Source: Marinilongibacter aquaticus
Lineage (GTDB): Bacteria > Bacteroidota > Bacteroidia > Cytophagales > Spirosomataceae
NCBI RefSeq assembly: GCF_020149935.1
Contig: NZ_CP083757.1
Location: forward strand, 3,373,501-3,437,500
Length of the DNA stretch: 64,000 nt
Reading direction: 5' to 3'
The translations under genes and the position numbers were made by a program. Below the pieces are notes generated by a model. That model searched no databases and had not been told where the DNA came from. It saw nothing but the letters and a program-made list of their open reading frames with translations. Below are positions 27,120 through 36,075 of this stretch, in pieces; positions within the stretch are counted from its first letter, which is position 1, and every line of letters begins with the position of its first letter.

Positions 27120-28475
27120 ATGCTCGATTTGTTTGGCAAACTGCACCCTTTGCTTGTCCATTTGCCTATTGGCTTTTTGGTTTTAACTTTTGTGCTCTAT
27201 CTGCTGAGTTTAAAGGAGAAATGGACTCATATCGAGCAGGTAATTCCATTGGCCTTGGCTTTCACTTTTGTAAGTGCTTTTTTTACGTGCCTTACGGGCT
27301 ATCTGCTCTCACGCTCTGGAGGTTACGAAGCGGCATTGGTCGAGAAGCACAAGTGGGCAGGTATTGTACTTACATTGCTTTCAGGCTTGTTTGCTTTTGT
27401 TCTGTTTAAAATGAAGCCTTCAAAGAAGGCAAATATGGCTTTTTGGGCTGTAGTGCTGTGTGCCACTACATTCACTGGACATTGGGGAGGAAGCCTTACG
27501 CACGGTGAAAACTTCTTGAGTTTCGAAAGGAAGCAGGAGAGAAAGCCTATAAAAGATATCAATAAAGCCCATTTTTATGCCGATGTCGTAGTGCCCATTT
27601 TGGATGAGAAATGCTACGCGTGCCATTCGGCGAGCAAACAAAAGGGAGATTTACGATTGGATACGGAAGCGTATATTTCCGCAGGAGGAGAACATGGAAA
27701 AGTGGTTGAACTGCATGCCAGTGCCGAAAGTGAACTGTATAAGCGGCTTTTGCTGCCCGAAGTGGAAAAGGAACATATGCCGCCCAAAGGCAAGCCGCAA
27801 TTGACGGAAAACGAAACGAAGGCCTTGGCTTGGTGGATTGATTCTGGGCTTGATTTTGAGAAAACTGTGGCCGAGTTGAAACCTTCTCCACAAATGTTGA
27901 CGGTTTTGAAGAGTTTCGAAGCGAAAGATGTGGAACGCATTCGCAATTTCCCAGAAGAAGAGGTGGCCAGAGCCGACGAAAAGCTGGTGGAACAACTGAA
28001 GGCTTTTGGAGTTGTGGTGATGCCGATTTCGAAAGAAAGCAATTATCTAAGCGTAAATTTCTTGCAAAATGACACATTGAATACGGAGTCTTTGAGGTAT
28101 TTGGAAAAGTTGCAAGATCAAATCGTGTGGTTGAAAATGGACGGGACAAATGTGAAAGATGGAGATCTGGAAAAATTGAGCCGACTGAAAAATTTGTACA
28201 TACTGCATTTGAATCACACGGAAATAGGCGATGCGGCTTTGGCTCATCTACAGGGATTGAAACAATTGCAAAGCCTCAATCTTTCATTCACGAATGTGGG
28301 CGATGCGGGCCTGCTGCAATTGAAAGGCTTGCCGGGACTGCGAGAAGTTTTTGTCTATAAAACCAAGGTCACTCCGAAAGATTGGAAAGGAGACTTCCCA
28401 AAGGCGAGAATAGATACTGGAAATTACGAAGATTGGTTTGTGGAGCAGGATAGCCTTCCGCAGGTAGCTCAATAA
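27120..28475 (+). CDS. DUF2231 membrane - cytochrome c - leucine-rich repeat fusion
   Basis: 451 residues in three parts. Residues 1-125 hold about four transmembrane helices (DUF2231: FGKLHPLLVHLPIGFLVLTF). A PSCyt1 cytochrome domain follows with C165-Y-A-C168-H169 and KGDLRLDTEAYI. The C-terminal part (about 320-430) has leucine-rich repeats (LKNLYILHLNHTEIGDAALA and its neighbours). The protein could anchor a haem site to the inner membrane and pass electrons from the soluble cytochrome proteins to the respiratory chain; this is inference. It ends the plus-strand run and is followed directly by a terminator. Confidence 0.87.
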   Translation: MLDLFGKLHPLLVHLPIGFLVLTFVLYLLSLKEKWTHIEQVIPLALAFTFVSAFFTCLTGYLLSRSGGYEAALVEKHKWAGIVLTLLSGLFAFVLFKMKPSKKANMAFWAVVLCATTFTGHWGGSLTHGENFLSFERKQERKPIKDINKAHFYADVVVPILDEKCYACHSASKQKGDLRLDTEAYISAGGEHGKVVELHASAESELYKRLLLPEVEKEHMPPKGKPQLTENETKALAWWIDSGLDFEKTVAELKPSPQMLTVLKSFEAKDVERIRNFPEEEVARADEKLVEQLKAFGVVVMPISKESNYLSVNFLQNDTLNTESLRYLEKLQDQIVWLKMDGTNVKDGDLEKLSRLKNLYILHLNHTEIGDAALAHLQGLKQLQSLNLSFTNVGDAGLLQLKGLPGLREVFVYKTKVTPKDWKGDFPKARIDTGNYEDWFVEQDSLPQVAQ

Positions 28476-28504
28476 AAAAGGCCAACCGAAACGGTTGACC
28501 TTTT
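28476..28504. terminator. Bidirectional terminator between the GH140 run and susCD
   Basis: Arms 28476-28488 and 28492-28504 pair (AAAAGG.CAACCG with CGGTTG.CCTTTT) with one C/A mismatch and a three-base loop. A-rich and T-rich flanks make it work on both strands, serving the plus-strand gene ending at 28475 and the minus-strand gene ending at 28527. Confidence 0.85.
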
Positions 28505-28526
28505 CCCAATTACTCTAAATTTTCAA

Positions 28527-30206
28527 TTAATAACCATCATTTTGCGGGAATGCTGAAGGATCATCCACCAAGTCGATTTGCTCCTGTGGAATCGGTCTGT
28601 ACATATGATGTGAATCGATGTTTGGCGATCCGTAGTCATTGTACATTTTTACACGCTCTACCAATTTGTTCCAACGTTTTAGGTCGGTCCAACGGTGGCC
28701 TTCACCCAAAAGCTCACGTGCTCTTTCGTCCATGAGGAAATCCATGGTGGCTTTGCTTACATCAATTTCCATTTCATCTTCATGCCCGGGATAGGCCGCT
28801 CTTCTACGCACGGGGTTGATATAATCTACGGCTTCTTGGTTTTTGTTTTGCTGAATAAGAGCTTCTGCAACAAGCAAGTATACATCGGCCAAGCGAATCA
28901 AGTTGAAATCGCGTCCACCTCTTTCTTCGTTGATTGTGGCACGTCTAGGATCCAAGAATTTAGCAAGTACGCCAAACTGTTTTTCGTTGTACATGCTTGG
29001 TGTGTACACTTGGTAAGGTCTTTTTGCTCTTTCCGCTTCAGACATTTCATAACCCGGCATAAAGATGGCCGTATCGCCTTCGGCTACTGTGATTTCCGCC
29101 TTAGACTTATCCAAGAATGTAGGGAAAGTGCCCGTTTTGGTGGCATAGAACACTTTCTTGAAGCTTTTATCATAGCGTGAATCCACATCACGGTTCACCA
29201 TCACCTGATTATACGTGTAGTCTGTTGGTCTCAAACGTTTCCAAGGTCTTCCGACTTGAAGTACACGACTCATGCCCGGTTGTGTATCGTACTCCATGAG
29301 GTAATACAGGTGCCAACGGTTTCCGTAGCCCCCAGCAGAAAGCAAATCGTAGCTGAATTGCACGGCGAAAACAACTTCGGGGTTTACATTATTGTCAAGA
29401 TCGAAGATGTCTGCATAATCGCTCAACAATTCGCGATCATAATTTTCGATCACGTGTTTGCCATACATTTCGGCTTTGGCGTAATCATCAGAAGATCCAA
29501 AATCTCTTGTAGCACGGGTAATGTGTACTTTGCACAAAAAGCCTTCGATAGCCATTTTACTGAAACGACCTGGGGCCGAAGGCATTGTAGGCAGGTCTGC
29601 CATAGCTTCGTTGAAGTCCTTGATGATGGAATCGTAAACCGCACTTTCGTTTGTTCTGCTGATGTCGGTGATAGGGCCTTCGCTTTCTACAAGGCGAAGA
29701 TCCAAACCGCCATAATGTTGTACCAAAGTGAAATAATAAAGAGCTCTCAAGGCTTTGGCTTCGGCCACGCCCAAAGTTTTTTCACTGTCAGACAAGCCGC
29801 TTACATTCTCGGCTCTGCCGATGATTGCATTACAGGTGTTTATGCCGCGGTAATACTCTCGCCATAAGGTTCGCACCCAGTTGTCTCGGCCATCCAAATC
29901 GGCCGTGTACAAATTGTATCTTTTGTAACTACCGTCTGCTCCTTGGGTAAAGGTATCGGTGCCCATTTGGCTCAAGGTCATATTTATTTCTTGTGCATAA
30001 TACGCACGAAGAAGACCATATGCCGAGGTTACGGCATCGTTGAAGCCCTTGGCCGAGTTGATGTAGTCGTTTGATAAGTCGGATATGGCCACCTCATCAA
30101 GTGCGTCTTTACAACTTTGGCCGGAGAGCATAAAAACTGCGGGTAATAGGCCATAACGGAGCCATTTTCCAGCGTGCTTTAAAAATTTATTTTTTATGCT
30201 TTTCAT
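28527..30206 (-). CDS. SusD/RagB-family outer-membrane nutrient-binding lipoprotein
   Basis: 559 residues. A lipoprotein signal ends at LSGQSC (about residue 32). The SusD fold shows INTCNAIIGRAENV, AEAKALRALYYFTLVQHYGG, IEGFLCKVHITRAT, IRLADVYLLVAEAL and DERARELLGEGHRWTDLKRW. It binds substrate at the cell surface and closes the SusC barrel. It follows susC by 25 bp. The bound glycan is unknown; the convergent GH140/SASA genes hint at a pectin-type or acetylated glycan. Confidence 0.95.
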   Translation of the reverse strand: MKSIKNKFLKHAGKWLRYGLLPAVFMLSGQSCKDALDEVAISDLSNDYINSAKGFNDAVTSAYGLLRAYYAQEINMTLSQMGTDTFTQGADGSYKRYNLYTADLDGRDNWVRTLWREYYRGINTCNAIIGRAENVSGLSDSEKTLGVAEAKALRALYYFTLVQHYGGLDLRLVESEGPITDISRTNESAVYDSIIKDFNEAMADLPTMPSAPGRFSKMAIEGFLCKVHITRATRDFGSSDDYAKAEMYGKHVIENYDRELLSDYADIFDLDNNVNPEVVFAVQFSYDLLSAGGYGNRWHLYYLMEYDTQPGMSRVLQVGRPWKRLRPTDYTYNQVMVNRDVDSRYDKSFKKVFYATKTGTFPTFLDKSKAEITVAEGDTAIFMPGYEMSEAERAKRPYQVYTPSMYNEKQFGVLAKFLDPRRATINEERGGRDFNLIRLADVYLLVAEALIQQNKNQEAVDYINPVRRRAAYPGHEDEMEIDVSKATMDFLMDERARELLGEGHRWTDLKRWNKLVERVKMYNDYGSPNIDSHHMYRPIPQEQIDLVDDPSAFPQNDGY

Positions 30207-30231
30207 TTTTTTCGAATTATGTCTTTATCAA

Positions 30232-33200
30232 TTAAAATTTAATGTTTAAACCGAATGTGGCGATCCATGTCGCTGGACTCACGTTGCCGTTGAGGCCAGC
30301 ATCGATATCGGTTTCGGGATCTACCCCGTTGTACTTCGAGATGAATTTCGAAAAGATGAAGGGCTGTTGAATCGAGGTATACACGCGTAGTGATTGCATG
30401 CCCAGTTTCTTGGCAATGTTTTCCGAAAATTTATAGCCCAAGTTGATGTTTCTCACTTTCACGAACGAACCGTCGAAGATGTTCAAAGAACTGTTCCATC
30501 TCGGGAACTCTTGATTTTGGTTAGGTCTTGGCACATTGTTGGTGGGGTTGGTTGGTGTCCAATAGTCCACTACGATGTTGTTGTATCGACCAAACAATGT
30601 GTTGTTCGCAATATGGAAATCACTGCGAATTTTCTGGCCTAAACGAGCATACACAAAGAAGGATAGGTCGAAATTCTTGTAATGGAATCTGTTGGTGATA
30701 CCGCCAGAGAATTTAGGTACACCAGAACCCTGGATAACGCGGTCTTCGGCAGAGATTTTGCCGTCACCGTTTGTGTCCTGAATCTTGATTTCTCCGATTG
30801 CACCGCCATAGCTTTTGGCTTCATCCAATTCGTTGGCTTGCCAAATGCCCGCTTTTTTGTAGTCGAATATTACCGAGAGCGGTTGGCCAAGGAACCAGCC
30901 GTTTCCGATATCGTCGCCACTTGGAAGCTCAACAAACTCTTCTTTGTTTTTGAAGAAAGAGAAATCTGTCGACCATTTGAAACCGCTTGGCGTGGTTACG
31001 TTCACTGTACTCAACGTACCTTCGATACCGTGGTTGCGTGTAGCTCCAATGTTTGTTCTCACATTTGTAAAACCGATAGACGGTGGCAAGTTTTTGTTCA
31101 ACAAAAGGTCGCTTGTCTTCACATCGTAATATTCGATTGAACCTGAGATACGTCCTCTAAACAAGCTGAAATCCAAACCTACGTTGAAAGTAGTTGAAGT
31201 TTCCCATTTCAAATCTGGGTTTCCGATAGTCGATGGAGCATAGCCGAAATAAGCATCGTCGCCGAAATTATACGGTACTTTGCTCAAGAAACCTTGTGTT
31301 TGGTAAGGCAAAATAGCTTGGTTACCAATAGAACCGTACGATACTCTGGCTTTCAAGAGATCAATCGATGGCACTTCACGGATGAAATTCTCGTTCGACA
31401 TGTTCCAGGCCAAAGCTACACCGGGAAAGTAACCCCATTTTGTATTTTTACCGAATCGAGAAGACCCATCTGCTCTCAATGTGGCGGTTAACAAATATTT
31501 GTCAGCCAAAGCATAGTTTACACGACCCATGTACGAAAGAATAGTCCATTCGGAAATGGAAGAGGCCACACCTTCGATAATGGCCGCATTGTTGTAGGCA
31601 AAGTTTTCCTGAGTTTCAGAAGGAATATCTTGTACGGCAATCGAATTGAGTTCGAATTTGTCTTTCTGGATTGATTGTACCGCGGTCAGATTCAGATTAT
31701 GAATACCAAAATCTTTGGTGTAATTCAGAATGTTTTCCAAAGTATAGTTGAACTGCCATCCATTGACGGTTGTGGCACGCGGTGGAGCCAAACGACGGGC
31801 GTTGGTGTATTTGCCCTGGAAGACGTCGTATTTGTTCAATTGGAAATCTGGGCCGAAATTCAATCTGTAGCTCAGGCCCGGCAAAAGGTCGGCTTGAACA
31901 TACATACCCGAGAACATACGGTTTGTTCTGCGTTTATCGATGTTGGCTCCCGGTACAATTTCAGAGAATGGGTTTGAACGCAAGCCATCTTCAGTAGGCA
32001 AGAAATTCAAAGAACCGTCTTCATTGTAAGGCTGTCCCAATGGGTTTTCACGCATTGCACCTCCAAGTGGGTTGAAGTTTTCACCATTACGGATTGTGTA
32101 ATTGACGAAAGTAGAAACACCCATAGATATGTGCTTAGTCAATTGGTGGTCCAAGTTTATACGCAATACATTACGGTTATAATCTTGATTGTAAACTATG
32201 CCCTTGTCTTTATAATAGTTCAAAGACATGTAGTATTTCGTTTTTTCACTACCACCGGCGATACCCAATGAGTGGTTGGTTCTGGTTCCGCTTCTAAGCA
32301 ATCCGTTCACATAGTCTGTCGAGCGGCCTTTCGCGATTCCATCCAATTCAACATCGGTGAAGATTTCACTGTCGGGTCTCAAGTCGCCCATTGTGCCATC
32401 CGAATTGATGATTCGGTAGGCTTCCCTTTTGGCATCGGCAAATTGTTGCCCGTTCATGAACTTGAGCGTAGGCAAGGCCTGAGAAACGCCATAGTAGGCA
32501 TCGTAGAAGATGCTGGGCTTGCCGGTGTTATCCCCTCTTTTCGAGGTAATAAGCACCACCCCGTTTGCACCACGAGCTCCGTATATGGCTGTGGCAGAGG
32601 CGTCTTTCAATACTTCCATAGATTGGATATCATTGGGGTTGATATCACCGGTTCCGCCAGAAAGCGGAATGCCATCCAAAACGTATAGAGGATCACTGCT
32701 GGCATTTGGCGAGCGGCGTCCACGGATAACCACGCGGGGTTGCGTACCGGGCTTACTTCCCGCCTGCATTACGTCAACACCGGCCACACGACCTTGTAAG
32801 GCTTGCTGGGTGTTTTCAATGGGCAGATCTTTAATGTCTTGGGCCTTTACCGAAGAAATGGCTCCAGTCAATTGGGATTTCTTTACTGTACCGTATCCAA
32901 CGACAACAACCTCTTCCAAAGAAGCGGCGTCTGTTTTAAGGATTACATCAATTTGGCTCTCGTTGTTTACAACGATTTCTTGACTCACATAGCCCACAAA
33001 CGAAAAAACAAGAGCTTCGCCAGATTTTGCATCGATGGTGTACTTTCCATCCACATCCGTGATCGTTCCTTTTGTGGAAGCTTTCACGGCCACACTTACG
33101 CCCGGAAGGGCTTCTCCCTCATCGGAAGTGACAGTTCCCGAAATTTGAGCAACCGATTGCAGGCTGCAAAAAATAAAACTGGAAATAAGCAAAAAGATAA

Positions 33201-33267
33201 GATAGCGAGCCTTTCGGGTGGGCAATAGCTTTTTACCCGAAAGCCCACAATGTAGACTTACTTTCAT
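30232..33267 (-). CDS. SusC/RagA-family TonB-dependent outer-membrane transporter
   Basis: 1011 residues. Signal peptide (cleavage near SVAQ, about 41), carboxypeptidase-like domain (ISGTVTSDEGEALPGVSVAV, about 42-115), TonB box region EEVVVVGYGTVKKSQLTGAI, plug domain (VVIRGRRSPNASSDPLYVLD, SATAIYGARGANGVVLITSK) and a 22-strand type beta-barrel ending in FGLNIKF with a terminal Phe. It imports oligosaccharides released at the surface. No ECF sigma/anti-sigma or hybrid sensor lies next to it. Confidence 0.96.
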   Translation of the reverse strand: MKVSLHCGLSGKKLLPTRKARYLIFLLISSFIFCSLQSVAQISGTVTSDEGEALPGVSVAVKASTKGTITDVDGKYTIDAKSGEALVFSFVGYVSQEIVVNNESQIDVILKTDAASLEEVVVVGYGTVKKSQLTGAISSVKAQDIKDLPIENTQQALQGRVAGVDVMQAGSKPGTQPRVVIRGRRSPNASSDPLYVLDGIPLSGGTGDINPNDIQSMEVLKDASATAIYGARGANGVVLITSKRGDNTGKPSIFYDAYYGVSQALPTLKFMNGQQFADAKREAYRIINSDGTMGDLRPDSEIFTDVELDGIAKGRSTDYVNGLLRSGTRTNHSLGIAGGSEKTKYYMSLNYYKDKGIVYNQDYNRNVLRINLDHQLTKHISMGVSTFVNYTIRNGENFNPLGGAMRENPLGQPYNEDGSLNFLPTEDGLRSNPFSEIVPGANIDKRRTNRMFSGMYVQADLLPGLSYRLNFGPDFQLNKYDVFQGKYTNARRLAPPRATTVNGWQFNYTLENILNYTKDFGIHNLNLTAVQSIQKDKFELNSIAVQDIPSETQENFAYNNAAIIEGVASSISEWTILSYMGRVNYALADKYLLTATLRADGSSRFGKNTKWGYFPGVALAWNMSNENFIREVPSIDLLKARVSYGSIGNQAILPYQTQGFLSKVPYNFGDDAYFGYAPSTIGNPDLKWETSTTFNVGLDFSLFRGRISGSIEYYDVKTSDLLLNKNLPPSIGFTNVRTNIGATRNHGIEGTLSTVNVTTPSGFKWSTDFSFFKNKEEFVELPSGDDIGNGWFLGQPLSVIFDYKKAGIWQANELDEAKSYGGAIGEIKIQDTNGDGKISAEDRVIQGSGVPKFSGGITNRFHYKNFDLSFFVYARLGQKIRSDFHIANNTLFGRYNNIVVDYWTPTNPTNNVPRPNQNQEFPRWNSSLNIFDGSFVKVRNINLGYKFSENIAKKLGMQSLRVYTSIQQPFIFSKFISKYNGVDPETDIDAGLNGNVSPATWIATFGLNIKF

Positions 33268-33778
33268 AGAGTGATAAAATTAAGGTTATAAGAAAAATTT
33301 AACGGTTGAAAATTGAACTAGGGTTATAGAATGGTTTTTGGTTTAATGTTACTTCTGTTAAATAAAATCTTGGGAAAGTTAAGTAATAATTGTATAAATG
33401 CAATAGAGTCCTTGAAAAATTACAGACAAAATCACTTTTTTGGTCAGTCGCTAGAAACTGTTTTATCGACTGAATTATATCGGGAAATACATTGAAGGCC
33501 GATTGTGGCGACGAAACGAGAGGGGTTTTGCCAAAAAAATAGGCTAAAAAAAGAACATAAAAAATGCACCTTTTTTATCAAAAAACGTATACTGGTCCAA
33601 TCTTTCGGATGGGCGGTTTTCGGAGAATATTGGATGTGGCAACAGCTGTATTTTTTGTGAATTGTTGTTGTTAATGGAAGGATTTTTAGGGCAAATAGTT
33701 TTCAATAGCTTTTGCAAATCACTTCTGGTACAAAAGCATTTTCTATGCAATTTCAGTCTCTGTTAAATGGAATAAAAT
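33268..33778. other. 511-bp gap upstream of susC; only an inverted repeat seen
   Basis: AT-rich stretch between the susC start and the terminator of the thioredoxin gene. No credible gene: its only open frame (33544-33750, minus) encodes a low-complexity, Phe/Asn-rich peptide. It must contain the susC promoter, but I could not identify a convincing -33/-7 pair. An inverted repeat lies at 33444-33473. Confidence 0.6.
33444..33473. repeat. Inverted repeat TCAGTCG-N16-CGACTGA upstream of susC
   Basis: Perfect 7-bp arms (33444-33450 and 33467-33473) separated by 16 bases, about 180-205 bp before the susC start. The spacing is long for a simple dimer site but possible for a regulator contacting two turns of DNA, or for a hairpin in a long leader. 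Confidence 0.4.
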
Positions 33779-33800
33779 AAAGGGGGAGGAAGCCCCCTTT
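33779..33800 (-). terminator. Terminator of the peroxiredoxin-thioredoxin gene
   Basis: AAAGGGGG and CCCCCTTT (33779-33786 and 33793-33800) pair around a six-base loop. On the minus strand the stem is followed by a T-rich run. It is 10 bp beyond the stop of the minus-strand gene. Confidence 0.85.
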
Positions 33801-33810
33801 ATTGCCTCAA

Positions 33811-34989
33811 TCAATCATAATATCGACCAATGTGGTCGGCGATGGCTTTTCGCAATTCGAGGATATTGATTTCTCCCATTTGTGTAAATACTTTTTCCCC
33901 ATCGGGAGCAATCAGCACCGTGTAGGGGAGAGCCCCTTGCCAGTTGGGGTCCACGGCTTCGATCATGTCGTATTTGTTGATACCGCCCGCCAAGATATAA
34001 TTGGTGTTGCTGGCGTATTTCTTTTCTAGAAATTTCAGGGTTTTGTCGAAATTCTTTTCTTCATCGGCCGAGATGGTGACAAATTCAAAATCACGGTTTC
34101 GGTACATTTTATCCGAATCGACCAGACTTTGAAATTCGGCTACGCAAGGGCCGCACCACGTGGCCCATACATTCACAAGTCTGTAGTTTTCGGCCTCTTT
34201 GTTGGCCATGATCTCTTTGAGTTTTGCCAGATTCGCCTTCTCCAGCTGCACATCCTCTTCTGCCCAGCTTTCCCTTTCTTTTTCTGCTCCCGCTTCTTTT
34301 TCCAACCATTTCACCGAGCAGCCAAAGGTTTTGGTTGTAGCCGGTTCGACAGCTTCCCCGGCCAGCATCTGGTCCGTAGCCCTTCTTAAATCATGAATTT
34401 TGGCTTTGCCGATATGCTCGTCGTCATCGATTCGCCCCGCATACTGTAATTTCCGATCACTGTCGAAAAGAAAAATGTGGGGCGTAGCAACAGGCCCGTA
34501 TTTGGCGGCTATGGCCTGTGTGGCTCCATCGTATAAATAAGGATAATTGATGTTTTTGTCTTTGGCTCGGATTTTCATCTCGTCGAAACTGTCGCTGAGA
34601 TCGGTATAGCCCAACTCATCCAAACGGATGGCCTTGTCGGCATTCGGGCTGATCGCCACCAACTGCACGCCTTTATCTTTGTAGTCGTTCACGTAGGCTT
34701 TGACACGGTCTTCGTAGGCTTGGGCGGTAGGGCAATGGTTGCAGGTGAAGAGTATGGCCAGCACATCGGCTCCGTCGAAACTGGAAAGCGTATATTCTTT
34801 ATCATCGACGCCCATCAATTTGAAATCGGGAGCCTTTGAGCCGATTTCCAGCGTTTTGATTTCTTTGGCATGATAAACGGGTGTGTCGGTTTCGGCCTCT
34901 TCTACAGCGGTGCTTTGTTCCTTTTCTGTGCTCTGATTGCAGGCGGTCTGAAGTATGGCGAAAGCAAGGAAATACAGTATTTTTTTCAT
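33811..34989 (-). CDS. Lipoprotein with tandem peroxiredoxin-like and thioredoxin domains
   Basis: 392 residues. I start it at ATG 34989 because this gives a short lipoprotein signal (MKKILYFLAFAILQTAC, acylated C17); an upstream in-frame start adds 11 hydrophilic residues. The first domain (about 45-200) is AhpC/TSA-like with C83-N-H-C86 (ILFTCNHCPTAQAYEDR). The second (about 240-385) is a TlpA/ResA-type thioredoxin with WC279GPC282. Two redox sites in one envelope protein suggest a relay or reductase acting outside the cytoplasm. Partner unknown; it stands alone. Confidence 0.88.
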   Translation of the reverse strand: MKKILYFLAFAILQTACNQSTEKEQSTAVEEAETDTPVYHAKEIKTLEIGSKAPDFKLMGVDDKEYTLSSFDGADVLAILFTCNHCPTAQAYEDRVKAYVNDYKDKGVQLVAISPNADKAIRLDELGYTDLSDSFDEMKIRAKDKNINYPYLYDGATQAIAAKYGPVATPHIFLFDSDRKLQYAGRIDDDEHIGKAKIHDLRRATDQMLAGEAVEPATTKTFGCSVKWLEKEAGAEKERESWAEEDVQLEKANLAKLKEIMANKEAENYRLVNVWATWCGPCVAEFQSLVDSDKMYRNRDFEFVTISADEEKNFDKTLKFLEKKYASNTNYILAGGINKYDMIEAVDPNWQGALPYTVLIAPDGEKVFTQMGEINILELRKAIADHIGRYYD

Positions 34990-35124
34990 AGGAGAATAGG
35001 GTTGGTTTTGCATTTCTATCAAATTTCGACAATTCTATTGAGCTTTACCAATAAATCAATTTGAAGCTAATCTACTGATTCAAAGGAATTATCTATTTTT
35101 GATTATTAACCTATTTACCAATAA

Positions 35125-36036
35125 GTGATAGCCATTTCGAAAAAATCGAGCCTGCTGGCCCATCCTTTTTTACCTTGGGGAATTTTGTTGTTTTTAAGTC
35201 TGATTTGGGGCTTGTCTTTTCTGTTTATCAAGAAGATTGTAATCGTTTTGAATCCGTTGGAATTGGGTGCGGCACGCGTATTTGTGGCCGGTCTTTTTCT
35301 TTTGCCTTGGGCGGTGAAATCGTTCCGAAATATGCCAAAGGAGAAATTGAAATATGTGGCAATGTCTGGCTTTTTGGGCAACATGGCCCCTGCCTTTATT
35401 TATGCTTGGGTAGGCAGTAAACTGAACAGCGGTTTAGCCGGTACCTTGAATGCGACCACACCGATTTTTGTGATGCTGATTGGCTTGGCCTTTTTTGCGA
35501 CCAAAATTACTTCGAAGCAGATTCTGGGCATTCTGTTCGGTTTCTTGGGTAGCCTGCTTCTTGTGGTGTCGGGAAACGACGGCGAAATAAACTATGCCAA
35601 TCCATTTGCTCTTTTGGCTATGGTGGCCACTTTTATGTACGGGATCAACGTCAACATCATCAATCATTTTTTGAAGGATGTAAATCCCCTTGCCCTCACC
35701 TCAGTGGCTTTTCTTATTGTCGGGTTTTTAAGTTTTTGGGTTTTGCCCTTTACAGACTTTTTCCAGACAATTTTGGATCCGACTCACCGCGACACGCTGG
35801 TGTACCTTCTGATTCTTACGGGAGTCAATACTGCCATGGCCCTTGTGGTCTTCAATTATTTGATTCAAATGACTTCGGCCGTGTTTGCCTCATCGGTGAC
35901 ATACATGATGCCGGTCGTCGCTATGTTCGCAGGTTTTATGGATGGCGAAGTGGTTTCCTTCAATCATCTGCTGGGCATAGCCATAATTTTATTGGGTGTT
36001 TATTTGATTAATCGAAAGCAAAAGGTTTCTCGGTAA
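35125..36036 (+). CDS. DMT-family (EamA) transporter
   Basis: 303 residues with ten transmembrane segments in two EamA repeats (about 15-145 and 155-298); motifs LSLIWGLSFLFIKKIVIVLN, GLAGTLNATTPIFVMLIGLA and SVTYMMPVVAMFAGFMDGEV. Probable metabolite exporter. The start is GTG at 35125, because a stop codon lies directly upstream and no ATG precedes the first helix. It ends 39 bp before pyrH. Confidence 0.88.
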   Translation: MIAISKKSSLLAHPFLPWGILLFLSLIWGLSFLFIKKIVIVLNPLELGAARVFVAGLFLLPWAVKSFRNMPKEKLKYVAMSGFLGNMAPAFIYAWVGSKLNSGLAGTLNATTPIFVMLIGLAFFATKITSKQILGILFGFLGSLLLVVSGNDGEINYANPFALLAMVATFMYGINVNIINHFLKDVNPLALTSVAFLIVGFLSFWVLPFTDFFQTILDPTHRDTLVYLLILTGVNTAMALVVFNYLIQMTSAVFASSVTYMMPVVAMFAGFMDGEVVSFNHLLGIAIILLGVYLINRKQKVSR

Positions 36037-36058
36037 TTCAGAGAAAAAACTATCTTTG
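36026..36058 (+). promoter_or_regulatory. Promoter of pyrH-frr
   Basis: The -7 element TATCTTTG plus GC (36051-36058) is a very good match to TAnnTTTGC. A -33-like TTTC lies at 36026-36029, 21 bases upstream. Transcription would start near 36065, 11 bases before the pyrH ATG. The upstream half overlaps the end of the transporter gene. Confidence 0.65.
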
Positions 36059-36075
36059 CGGAAATCTCCTATTAC

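Noticed and set aside
33544-33750. 68-codon ORF in the gap upstream of susC
   Set aside because: Low-complexity translation rich in Phe, Asn and Lys, no motif; looks like chance in AT-rich DNA.
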